This document shows, in pieces, positions 1 through 4,451 of a stretch of DNA of 6,975 nucleotides; within the stretch, counting starts at the first letter, position 1, and each line of letters starts with the position of its first letter. A model generated the notes under the pieces. That model did not search any database. It worked only from the letters and a program-made list of their open reading frames with translations, and had not been told where the DNA came from. The stretch comes from Actinomycetota bacterium. GTDB taxonomy: Bacteria; Actinomycetota; UBA4738; G016210805. The stretch spans positions 1 through 6,975 of the forward strand of contig JACQTL010000092.1 of NCBI GenBank assembly GCA_016210805.1, read 5' to 3'. The position numbers were made by a program, and so were the translations under genes.

Positions 1-1
1 G

Positions 2-415
2 CTCGACTACGAGATCGAGGAGCGGTTCGAGGCCGGGATCGTGCTGACCGGGTCGGAGGTGAAGTCCCTGCGCGGCGGCCGGGCCTCGCTCACCGAGTCG
101 TTCGCCCGGATCGACGGGGGAGAGCTGTGGCTGGAGAACTTCCACATCCCCCCGTACGAGCAGGGCGAGAAGCGAGGCTACGACCCCAAGCGGACCCGCA
201 AGCTGCTCCTGCACCGCCGGGAGATCGAGCGGCTGGTCGGGAAGACCGCGGAGCGCGGGCTGACCCTCGTTCCGACGCGCGTGTACTTCACCCGGGGGCT
301 GGCCAAGGTGGAGCTCGGCCTGGGCCGCGGGCGCCGGAGGTACGAGAAGCGGCAGGTCATCGCGGAGCGGGAGCACCGCCGGGAGATCGAGCGGGCCGTC
401 GGCCGGCGCCGGTGA
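2..415 (+). CDS. smpB: SsrA-binding protein SmpB (5'-truncated by the window)
   Basis: SmpB binds the tRNA-like domain of tmRNA and carries it into stalled ribosomes for trans-translation; it acts in the cytoplasm. The reading frame is open from base 2, so the gene begins upstream. 137 residues are visible, against about 155-160 for the family, so roughly 20 N-terminal residues are missing. Recognisable family blocks in order are LTGSEVKSLRGGRASLTESF (visible residues 15-34), HIPPYEQG, DPKRTRKLLLH, GLTLVPTRVYF and a basic tail rich in Arg. The GTG at base 41 falls inside the conserved core (VLTGSEVKS) and is not the start. The tail is the segment that in characterised SmpB enters the mRNA channel near the decoding centre. 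Its partner RNA ssrA lies 459 nt downstream on the same strand, with one unrelated-looking gene between. Identification is secure. Confidence 0.97.
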   Translation, partial: LDYEIEERFEAGIVLTGSEVKSLRGGRASLTESFARIDGGELWLENFHIPPYEQGEKRGYDPKRTRKLLLHRREIERLVGKTAERGLTLVPTRVYFTRGLAKVELGLGRGRRRYEKRQVIAEREHRREIERAVGRRR

Positions 416-459
416 CGTCGCCGGGCCCCCGTGCCGTCGTTCGTCGGGTCCCGATGGGC

Positions 460-465
460 TACCTT
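460..465 (+). promoter_or_regulatory. Putative -10 box of a leaderless VOC gene
   Basis: TACCTT fits the actinobacterial -10 pattern TANNNT. Its last base is 7 nt before the ATG at 473, which would put the transcription start on or next to the start codon. There is no purine-rich Shine-Dalgarno before that ATG, so a leaderless mRNA is the simplest reading. No convincing -35 was found. Confidence 0.45.
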
Positions 466-472
466 CCTCTCG

Positions 473-832
473 ATGGTTCGCATCGGCTCGATCGTCCTGC
501 GCGTCGACGACCTCCGGCGCCAAGCCGAGTTCTGGATGGCCGCTCTCGACTACGTGCCTCGGGACGGTCTGGAAGACGACGACTTCGTGGTGCTGCGGCC
601 GAGGCAAGGTGCCGGGCCAAACCTCTCCCTGGACCGTGTCCGCTCGGAGCTCCATCTGCCCCCTCGCATCCATCTCGACCTGTACGCGGAGAACCAGGCC
701 GAGGAGGTCGAACGCCTGGTGGCACTGGGGGCCACCGAGGTCCACTGGGACAGGCGACCACCGGATGCCGACTACGTGATCCTCGCCGATCCCGAGGGGA
801 ACCGCTTCTGCGTCGTCGACGTGGGTCGGTAG
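473..832 (+). CDS. VOC / glyoxalase-like domain protein (Glyoxalase_6 type)
   Basis: A 119-residue protein of the vicinal oxygen chelate (VOC) superfamily, whose members bind a metal and act on small molecules or bind antibiotics; the substrate here cannot be told. Two beta-alpha-beta-beta-beta halves are visible: residues 3-57 (IGSIVLRVDDLRRQAEFWMA onwards) and 64-117. The second half carries HLDLYAENQAEEVERLVALG and then YVILADPEGNRFCVVD. This DPEGNxFCV ending is typical of the Glyoxalase_6/PhnB-like group. H67 and E108 are candidate metal ligands by position, which is inference. The ATG at 473 is preferred over the in-frame GTG at 431: the extra 14 residues do not resemble the family, and a TANNNT box lies 7 nt before the ATG. 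The gene sits between smpB and ssrA; no functional link to rescue is known. Its stop codon is only 17 nt before the ssrA -10 box. Confidence 0.85.
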   Translation: MVRIGSIVLRVDDLRRQAEFWMAALDYVPRDGLEDDDFVVLRPRQGAGPNLSLDRVRSELHLPPRIHLDLYAENQAEEVERLVALGATEVHWDRRPPDADYVILADPEGNRFCVVDVGR

Positions 833-849
833 GCCCGGTACCCGGCGGG

Positions 850-855
850 TATACT
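850..855 (+). promoter_or_regulatory. ssrA promoter -10 box (TATACT)
   Basis: TATACT is one base from the sigma-70/SigA consensus TATAAT. It lies 19 nt before the predicted mature 5' end of tmRNA. Transcription would begin near 861-863, giving a precursor leader of about 12-14 nt for RNase P to remove. The -35 region (about 827-832) overlaps the stop codon of the VOC gene and matches TTGACA poorly. So ssrA probably has its own promoter besides any read-through from upstream. Confidence 0.6.
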
Positions 856-874
856 CGCAGGTGCAACTACATAT

Positions 875-1223
875 GGGGGTGCACTGGCTTCGACCTGGGT
901 GTGTCACCGCCTGGGGGAAGCGGGCCGAGGTCCCCGGATGCCTCGTTAAAAGCCGGGAACAAACGAAGCGCCAACGACTACGCGCTCGCGGCCTAACTAG
1001 TTAGGCCGCCGTCCGCCCCGGAACGCCTGCGTCCGGGGGTCGGGCGTCACTGGCAGGCTCACGGAGGCGGCTCCGCCCGGGGGCCGCCACCGGACATCGC
1101 ACCCGGGCTGGCCGAGAGGTGCTTCCGCCGGTGGGAGCCTCGAGGTGAGATCCACCACCGGCTGCGCCCGGAGAAGCCCCAGCCGGTCACCCGGGGACGC
1201 GGGTTCGATTCCCGCCACCTCCA
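875..1223 (+). ncRNA. ssrA: tmRNA (transfer-messenger RNA, one-piece)
   Basis: tmRNA rescues ribosomes stalled on broken mRNA and tags the nascent chain for proteolysis. The 5' end is the canonical GGGGGTGCACTGGCTTCGAC (875-894). The 3' end has a T arm GCGGG-TTCGATT-CCCGC (1199-1215) and the acceptor strand CACCTCC (1216-1222), which pairs over 7 bp with GGGGGTG at 875-881 including one G.U. Discriminator A is at 1223 and no CCA is encoded (AGAG follows), so CCA must be added by nucleotidyltransferase. Predicted mature length is 349 nt. A PK1-type pseudoknot is visible before the tag: stem CCGC(907-910)/GCGG(920-923), with loop bases 911-916 pairing with 932-937. After the tag comes a very strong helix at 988-1009, in the helix 4/5 position. 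The 3' GC-rich part (about 1010-1190) fits the PK2-PK4 domain, but I did not resolve those pseudoknots. smpB lies upstream on the same strand. Confidence 0.97.
955..996 (+). other. tmRNA tag reading frame, GNKRSANDYALAA-stop
   Basis: This is the messenger part of ssrA. It encodes a tag ending in YALAA, the degron recognised by ClpXP/ClpAP-type proteases, with TAA at 994-996. I place the resume codon at GGG 955-957: the bases before it (AGCC) match the A at -4, G at -3 and C at -1 seen in E. coli (AGUC before GCA). An alternative is GCC at 952-954, giving AGNKRSANDYALAA. The frame is also open upstream, but those codons are not translated from this RNA. Confidence 0.88.
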
Positions 1224-1262
1224 AGAGCGCTCAGCGACCCTCGGTGAGCGTTGTTGGAGGTG
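1216..1262. terminator. 47-nt symmetrical hairpin at the ssrA 3' end
   Basis: From the outside inward the arms are CACCTCCAA (1216-1224) with TTGGAGGTG (1254-1262), AGCGCTCA (1226-1233) with TGAGCGTT (1245-1252; one G.U), and CGA (1235-1237) with TCG (1241-1243) around a CCC loop. The three helices are separated by single G.G mismatches. The hairpin lies in the gap between convergent ssrA and the DUF2652-SRPBCC gene, so it may end transcription from either side. The + strand tail after the inner stem is only weakly T-rich (GTTGTTGG), so classical intrinsic termination is uncertain. The outer 5' arm is the tmRNA acceptor strand itself. Confidence 0.45.
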
Positions 1263-1280
1263 CGCCGGTCCCCTCGTCGT

Positions 1281-2318
1281 TCAGCCCTCCTCGAAGAGCT
1301 CCTTCAGCCGGACGAGCGTGCGGTCGGCCGCGCCATCCGGATGACGCCGCTCGAAGGCCGAGAGCACACGGCCGGCCAGCGGGAAGCGACGCGCTGCGCC
1401 GACCGCGCACGTGAGGGCGGAACCGGCTTCGTGCTCGCCCACGCGGTACGTCGTGTAGACGTACCTGAGGAGCGGGACGTCGTCCCGCCGGAACGTCAGG
1501 CGTCGGGATCCCGGGTCGGATGCGATCAGGAGCTGCCCGAACTCGTGCCCGTCCGGGAGGACCCACTGGTAGGACGTGCCGACGGCGCCGTCGCGAGCCG
1601 GATACGCGTCGACCCGCTGCGCGCCGCTCCAGGCACGCATCGCAGCCGGGTCGGTGAGCACCTCCCACACCCTGGCCGCCTCGGCGCGGATCTCGGTGCG
1701 GAGGCGGCGGATCGCCTCGTCGTCGGACACGTAGACCGCGAGACGCGACTCCAGGTCGCGGCGCACGGGTGCGAGGTCTGCCACGACGAACGGTACGGGC
1801 TCCTCGAGCTGGAGCGCGCCGTCGGACGTGGGCAGGTCAGGGACGGCATCGTTCCCCAGGTAGGTCCGCGTCAGCAGGAGGTATTCCTCGCCGGTGACCC
1901 CCGGCTTCAGGAGACGGTGCGTGAGGACCACATCGGGCCCGATCAGCTCTCGACGGCGTCCGATCACTCGATCCTCGTAGTCCCCGGCGTGGGCGATGAA
2001 CTTCACCGTCAGGCGGTTCGCGCGCCCGCATGCTCCGCACCCGCAGTCGACGTCCTGGCTGACGTCCATCACCCGGAGGAGGAAGGCCCCGAACAGCGTG
2101 CGGACGTGCGCCAGGAGATCGGGCACCGGGACGCGAGCCGGATTCACGAAGAAGACCGCGTCGCCTTCGATGTTCGCGACACGCCACGGCCTGTGGCTCG
2201 CCGCGATCAGGGCGTTGAGGAGCTTCGCGGTCGAGTTGCTGGCGTGCCGGAGCCCCGCCTCGTCGAGGTAGCGGCTATGTCCGGATATGTCGGCGAGCAG
2301 GAACGTGCCGAAGGCCAC
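1281..2318 (-). CDS. DUF2652 (cyclase-like) - SRPBCC fusion protein
   Basis: A 345-residue two-domain protein. Residues 4-160 resemble DUF2652, a relative of class III nucleotidyl cyclases: LLADISGHSRYL (7-18) matches the cyclase FADIxGFT strand, and NIEGDAVFF (49-57) sits where cyclases have their GD(G) hairpin. A CxCxxC group (C92, C94, C97) and KFIAHAGDY (106-114) follow, as in the DUF2652 family. Residues 206-345 are an SRPBCC/polyketide-cyclase-like domain: a START-type opening RTEIRAEAARVWEVLTDPAAM and a C-terminal helix ending VRLKELFEEG. Whether it has catalytic activity is unknown; the cyclase metal-binding pattern looks degenerate. The start is GTG 2318-2316. There is no Shine-Dalgarno, but a TAACCT box ends 5 nt upstream, so it may be leaderless. 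It lies 62 nt downstream of the TetR gene on the same strand and may be co-transcribed with it. It converges on ssrA. Confidence 0.8.
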   Translation of the reverse strand: MAFGTFLLADISGHSRYLDEAGLRHASNSTAKLLNALIAASHRPWRVANIEGDAVFFVNPARVPVPDLLAHVRTLFGAFLLRVMDVSQDVDCGCGACGRANRLTVKFIAHAGDYEDRVIGRRRELIGPDVVLTHRLLKPGVTGEEYLLLTRTYLGNDAVPDLPTSDGALQLEEPVPFVVADLAPVRRDLESRLAVYVSDDEAIRRLRTEIRAEAARVWEVLTDPAAMRAWSGAQRVDAYPARDGAVGTSYQWVLPDGHEFGQLLIASDPGSRRLTFRRDDVPLLRYVYTTYRVGEHEAGSALTCAVGAARRFPLAGRVLSAFERRHPDGAADRTLVRLKELFEEG

Positions 2319-2323
2319 GGTAA

Positions 2324-2329
2324 AGGTTA
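2324..2329 (-). promoter_or_regulatory. Possible -10 box of the DUF2652-SRPBCC gene
   Basis: On the - strand TAACCT (TANNNT) ends 5 nt before the GTG start at 2318, which is slightly short but compatible with leaderless transcription. No good -35 is visible upstream in the GC-rich gap after the TetR gene. Read-through from the TetR promoter is an alternative. Confidence 0.3.
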
Positions 2330-2380
2330 GCGCCGCACCGGCGGTCCGGGGTACCCGGCTCTCCGGGCTCCGGCCGGGGT

Positions 2381-2959
2381 TCAGCGCGGGGGGCGCAGGC
2401 CATCCAGCGTGACCGCGACGAGCCGGAGGACGGCGGCCCTGGACGGCAGGCTGCCCGCCGCTGCGAGGGCGCTGACGCAGTAACCGGCGAGGTCGTCAGG
2501 GGGGACATCCCGCCGAACGTCGTCCGTCTGCGCGGCGTCGGCCAGCAGGTCCCGGATCAGGTCGCGGACCTGCCGGCGCGCTCGTACGACCTGCTCGCCT
2601 CGATGGAGGAAGGCGGCAAGCTCGGTGTCGTGGTGCCCGTGGGACCCGTGCGAGATCAGCGCGTACGCCTCCAACACGGCTTCGAGCCGCTCGCGGGGGC
2701 CGGCGGCCCGGTCTCGGGCCTCGGTCAGGTACTCGAGGTGGCCGGCGATCTGACGTTCGTGCCAGGCGATCAAGATCGCCTCGACGTCGGGGAAGTACTT
2801 GTACAGCGTCGCCCGCCCGATGCCGGTCTCCTCGGCGATCTGCGACATCGTGACCGCCAGCAGCCCGTGCTGGGCGACGAGCGCCACGGTGGCGTCGAGG
2901 ATCGCGTTGCGCACGGCGCGGCGGTGCGCCTCGATCGTCTCGCTCCAGAGCTTCGGCAC
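2381..2959 (-). CDS. TetR/AcrR-family transcriptional regulator
   Basis: A 192-residue repressor-type protein, usual TetR length. The N-terminal DNA-binding domain is clear: helix 1 at residues 8-31 (TIEAHRRAVRNAILDATVALVAQH) and a helix-turn-helix at about 37-56, VTMSQIAEETGIGRATLYKYF, with the usual YKYFPDVEAIL after it. Residues 70-192 are the variable ligand-binding/dimer domain; a His cluster (HGSHGHH, about 104-110) is notable but its role is unknown. The GTG at 2959-2957 is chosen because MPKLWSETIEAHRR is a natural N-terminus and TATACT lies 6 nt upstream; the frame stays open much further but the extension is antisense to other genes. It is divergent from the 3079-4378 membrane-protein group, the standard layout for a TetR controlling its neighbour, with a candidate operator in between. 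The DUF2652-SRPBCC gene follows it. Ligand unknown. Confidence 0.92.
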   Translation of the reverse strand: MPKLWSETIEAHRRAVRNAILDATVALVAQHGLLAVTMSQIAEETGIGRATLYKYFPDVEAILIAWHERQIAGHLEYLTEARDRAAGPRERLEAVLEAYALISHGSHGHHDTELAAFLHRGEQVVRARRQVRDLIRDLLADAAQTDDVRRDVPPDDLAGYCVSALAAAGSLPSRAAVLRLVAVTLDGLRPPR

Positions 2960-2965
2960 GGCTGG

Positions 2966-2971
2966 AGTATA
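2966..2971 (-). promoter_or_regulatory. -10 box of the leaderless TetR gene (TATACT)
   Basis: On the - strand TATACT is followed by 6 nt and then the GTG start. Transcription would start at or within a base or two of the start codon, so the mRNA should be leaderless. No Shine-Dalgarno is present. The 17-nt-spaced -35 position (about 2989-2994) is a poor match to TTGACA and falls inside the 14-bp palindrome, so autoregulation is plausible. Confidence 0.6.
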
Positions 2972-2985
2972 CGCAACGACCACTC

Positions 2986-2999
2986 CCAGGACATCATGG
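2986..2999. promoter_or_regulatory. Candidate TetR operator (imperfect 14-bp palindrome)
   Basis: CCAGGACATCATGG is a dyad matching at 10 of 14 positions (CCAnGAnnTCnTGG). It ends one base before the TTGACA of the + strand promoter and covers the -35 position of the TetR promoter, so one bound dimer could block both. It is the best symmetrical element I saw in the divergent gap. Assignment to this TetR is inference. Confidence 0.4.
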
Positions 3000-3000
3000 T

Positions 3001-3028
3001 TTGACAACGACGTGCTGTCTCGTAAACT
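3001..3028 (+). promoter_or_regulatory. Sigma-70-type promoter of the membrane-protein group
   Basis: TTGACA (3001-3006) is a perfect -35. It is followed, after a 16-nt spacer, by TAAACT (3023-3028), a good -10. Transcription should start near 3035, giving a leader of about 45 nt before the ATG at 3079, which has a GGGAGGA ribosome site (3063-3069). This is the strongest promoter in the window and it faces away from the TetR gene. Confidence 0.75.
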
Positions 3029-3078
3029 GTCGTCTTCACGAACGTGCCGTGCGAGTGCGAGAGGGAGGACACGGGAAC

Positions 3079-3273
3079 ATGGCGGACCCGCCCGGCCAGC
3101 CGGACTCCAAGCCCCACACGAGGCCTCGATGGGTGAAGGTGTCCCTGGCCATCGTCCTCGTCCTGGCCCTCTTGTTCGTCGCCCTGCAGCTCGCAGGCGG
3201 TGAGCATGGACCCGGTCGCCACCTGCCCGGTGTCGGCGGTGGCGACGCGCCGCCCGTAGAGCACGGCCAGTAG
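3079..3273 (+). CDS. Small single-pass membrane protein with GEHGPGRH motif
   Basis: A 64-residue protein. Residues 1-19 are polar and basic (PRWVK just before the membrane), residues 20-39 (KVSLAIVLVLALLFVALQLA) form one transmembrane helix, and 40-64 are a Gly/Pro/His-rich tail containing GGEHGPGRHLPG and ending PPVEHGQ. By the positive-inside rule the N-terminus is cytoplasmic and the tail outside. The ATG at 3079 has a strong GGGAGGA 9 nt upstream; the frame is open back to 3001, but that part overlaps the promoter. I recall similar short proteins with an HGPGRH signature beside DUF2269-like genes in actinobacteria, but know of no function. The external His residues could bind a metal, which is speculation. 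It is first in the + strand group and 19 nt before the next gene. Confidence 0.78.
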   Translation: MADPPGQPDSKPHTRPRWVKVSLAIVLVLALLFVALQLAGGEHGPGRHLPGVGGGDAPPVEHGQ

Positions 3274-3292
3274 AGCGCGGGGTGCAGCAGCC

Positions 3293-3838
3293 GTGACCAT
3301 GTCGCCCGGCCTCCGCAAGTTCGCGCTCGCCGCGCATCTGACCTTCTCGGTGGGGTGGATCGGCACGGTCGTCGCGTACCTTGCTCTCGGTCTCTCCGCT
3401 GCGACGAGCCAGGATGCCCGGACGGTACGTGCGGCCTGGATCGCGATGGAGCTGACCGGCTGGTACGTCATCGTCCCGCTGGCCCTCGCCTCGCTGCTCA
3501 CCGGGCTGGTCATGGCACTGGGTACGAGGTGGGGCCTGTTTCGGCACTACTGGGTCCTGTTCTCGTTCCTCCTGACCGTCCTTGCCACCGTCGTCTTGCT
3601 CCTGCACATGCCGGACGTGAGCGTCCTGGCAGACGTTGCCCAACAGGCCGAAGGCGCCACGCCCGACGGGGACGGGGAGCATCTGCTCAGCCGCCTGTCC
3701 GGGGGCGACCTCCTCCATCCGGGGCTCGGCCTCGTCGTGTTGCTCGCGATCCAGGTGATGAACGTGTACAAGCCGCAGGGCATGACCCGGTACGGCTGGC
3801 GCAAGCAGCAGGAGCAGCGTGGAGCCCCCGTGCCTTAG
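3293..3838 (+). CDS. DUF2269-like four-helix membrane protein
   Basis: A 181-residue integral membrane protein with four predicted helices at about 10-34, 54-76, 86-105 and 142-158. A hydrophilic, acidic loop (106-141) lies between helices 3 and 4, and the basic tail ends YKPQGMTRYGWRKQQEQ. Blocks AAHLTFSVGWIGTV, AMELTGWYVIVPLALASLLTGL and GLFRHYWVLFSFLLTVLATVVLLLH resemble the DUF2269 group of uncharacterised membrane proteins, distantly similar in layout to CopD. Membrane-embedded or near-membrane His at 15, 85, 105 and 142 could be cofactor or metal ligands; this is inference. The start is taken as GTG 3293, with GGGGTG (3279-3284) 8 nt upstream; ATG 3299 (two codons later) is possible. 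It lies 19 nt after the small membrane gene and is probably co-transcribed from the 3001 promoter under the TetR regulator. Confidence 0.82.
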   Translation: MTMSPGLRKFALAAHLTFSVGWIGTVVAYLALGLSAATSQDARTVRAAWIAMELTGWYVIVPLALASLLTGLVMALGTRWGLFRHYWVLFSFLLTVLATVVLLLHMPDVSVLADVAQQAEGATPDGDGEHLLSRLSGGDLLHPGLGLVVLLAIQVMNVYKPQGMTRYGWRKQQEQRGAPVP

Positions 3839-3905
3839 CGACGTCTCCGTTTCCTGGACACCCACGGGGGGATAAGGGAACGGGTGGCCGTGGAGCCACC
3901 GGGAA

Positions 3906-3913
3906 GGGGGGGG
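3906..3913 (+). promoter_or_regulatory. Eight-G ribosome binding site of the CHRD gene
   Basis: A run of eight G lies 3 nt before the ATG at 3917 and is the only Shine-Dalgarno-like sequence for that gene. Slippage in the run would change SD strength or spacing. A 6-bp hairpin, GGTGGC (3883-3888) with GCCACC (3895-3900), sits just upstream in the 78-nt gap after the DUF2269-like gene. Confidence 0.5.
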
Positions 3914-3916
3914 ACC

Positions 3917-4378
3917 ATGAAGCGGCCCCTTTCGATCGTCGTCCTCCTGGTCGCCGTGCTGGCCACGGCACGGGTGGCGCACGCCGATGAGCTCAAGTTC
4001 GAGGCCGAGCTCTCGGGCGCCGAGGAGGTGCCGCCGGTGGCGACCGAGGGCGAGGGCGAGGCGGAGTTCGAGTCCGACGGTACGAGCGTCGGGTTCGAGG
4101 TGGAGTGGGAGGACCTGACCACCCCTGCCGTCGCCGCTCACATCCACTGCGGAGAGGCCGGGGTGAACGGCCCGGTGGGCGTGACCCTCTTCGTCGGGCC
4201 GATGGGCACCGAAGGCAAGGTCAAGGGGACCTTCATCGGCCCGGACCCGGGCAACGGCTGTGGCTGGGGGGACCTGGCCGACGTGCTGGAGGCGATGGCC
4301 TCCGGTGGCGCCTACGTGAACGTCCACACCACGCAGCACCCCGGTGGCGAGATCCGCGGACAGGTGGTCGAGGACTGA
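3917..4378 (+). CDS. Secreted CHRD-domain protein
   Basis: A 153-residue exported protein. Residues 1-23 are a Sec signal peptide: MKRP, a hydrophobic core SIVVLLVAVLATA, and a probable cut after AHA (residue 23). The mature part is one CHRD (chordin-type) domain. FEAELSGAEEVPPVATEGEGEAEF is the characteristic N-terminal strand pair (28-51), AAHIHCGEAGVNGPVGVTLF (73-92) the centre, and YVNVHTTQHPGGEIRGQV (133-150) the C-terminal block. Bacterial CHRD proteins are widespread outside the cytoplasm but their function is largely unknown. C78 and C115 are the only cysteines and could form a disulfide. The ATG at 3917 is chosen over an upstream in-frame GTG (3884) because it starts the signal peptide directly and follows the G run. 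It is probably last in the + strand group, although the 78-nt gap leaves room for separate control. Confidence 0.92.
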   Translation: MKRPLSIVVLLVAVLATARVAHADELKFEAELSGAEEVPPVATEGEGEAEFESDGTSVGFEVEWEDLTTPAVAAHIHCGEAGVNGPVGVTLFVGPMGTEGKVKGTFIGPDPGNGCGWGDLADVLEAMASGGAYVNVHTTQHPGGEIRGQVVED

Positions 4379-4390
4379 CCACCACGCTCG

Positions 4391-4436
4391 GACGACGGCC
4401 GCTCCTGGGTTCGGGGACGGCAGCGGGCCGGTCGTC
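4391..4436. terminator. Bulged GC-rich hairpin between convergent genes
   Basis: GACGAC-GGCC-GCT (4391-4403) pairs with AGC-G-GGCC-G-GTCGTC (4422-4436). This gives 13 base pairs interrupted by two single-G bulges, with an 18-nt loop. It occupies the 73-nt gap between the CHRD gene (+) and fcl (-), where a bidirectional terminator is expected. No T-tract follows on either strand, so the call rests on position and structure. Confidence 0.35.
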
Positions 4437-4451
4437 GCTGCCTGCGGTTCG

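Noticed and set aside
130..139. Gmd Ser replacing the catalytic Thr (protein residues 130-139, bases about 6050-6023)
   Set aside because: The start and end given are residue numbers. SSSE in place of STSE is, as far as I recall, a common variant of bacterial Gmd and conserves the hydroxyl, so I do not regard it as unusual.
127..996. 289-residue + strand frame ending in ANDYALAA
   Set aside because: It is out of frame with smpB and the VOC gene and has Arg/Pro/Gly-rich shadow composition. Its ending looks meaningful only because it runs into the tmRNA tag.
1200..1262. Integration (att) site at the tmRNA 3' end
   Set aside because: ssrA is a common integrase target, but there is no integrase and no direct repeat of the tmRNA 3' end in the window. 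The repeated segment downstream is inverted, which fits a hairpin.
1251..2330. 359-residue + strand frame opposite the DUF2652-SRPBCC gene
   Set aside because: The - strand frame has clear domain motifs; the + frame is a GC-rich mirror without any.
2354..2367. CCCGG-CTCT-CCGGG hairpin as a terminator after the TetR gene
   Set aside because: Only 5 bp in very GC-rich DNA and no T-tract; such stems are expected by chance here.
3841..3916. Separate promoter for the CHRD gene (TGGACA at 3855, GATAAG at 3871; or GGAAC at 3877 as an ECF -35)
   Set aside because: The spacer is only 10 nt for the first pair, and no matching -10 follows the second, so no promoter is claimed.
2960..4339. Long - strand open frame continuing upstream of the TetR start to 4339
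   Set aside because: It runs antisense through the promoter, the small membrane gene, the DUF2269-like gene and the CHRD gene; the translation is low-complexity Arg/Gly/His with no family pattern. Only 2381-2959 is real.
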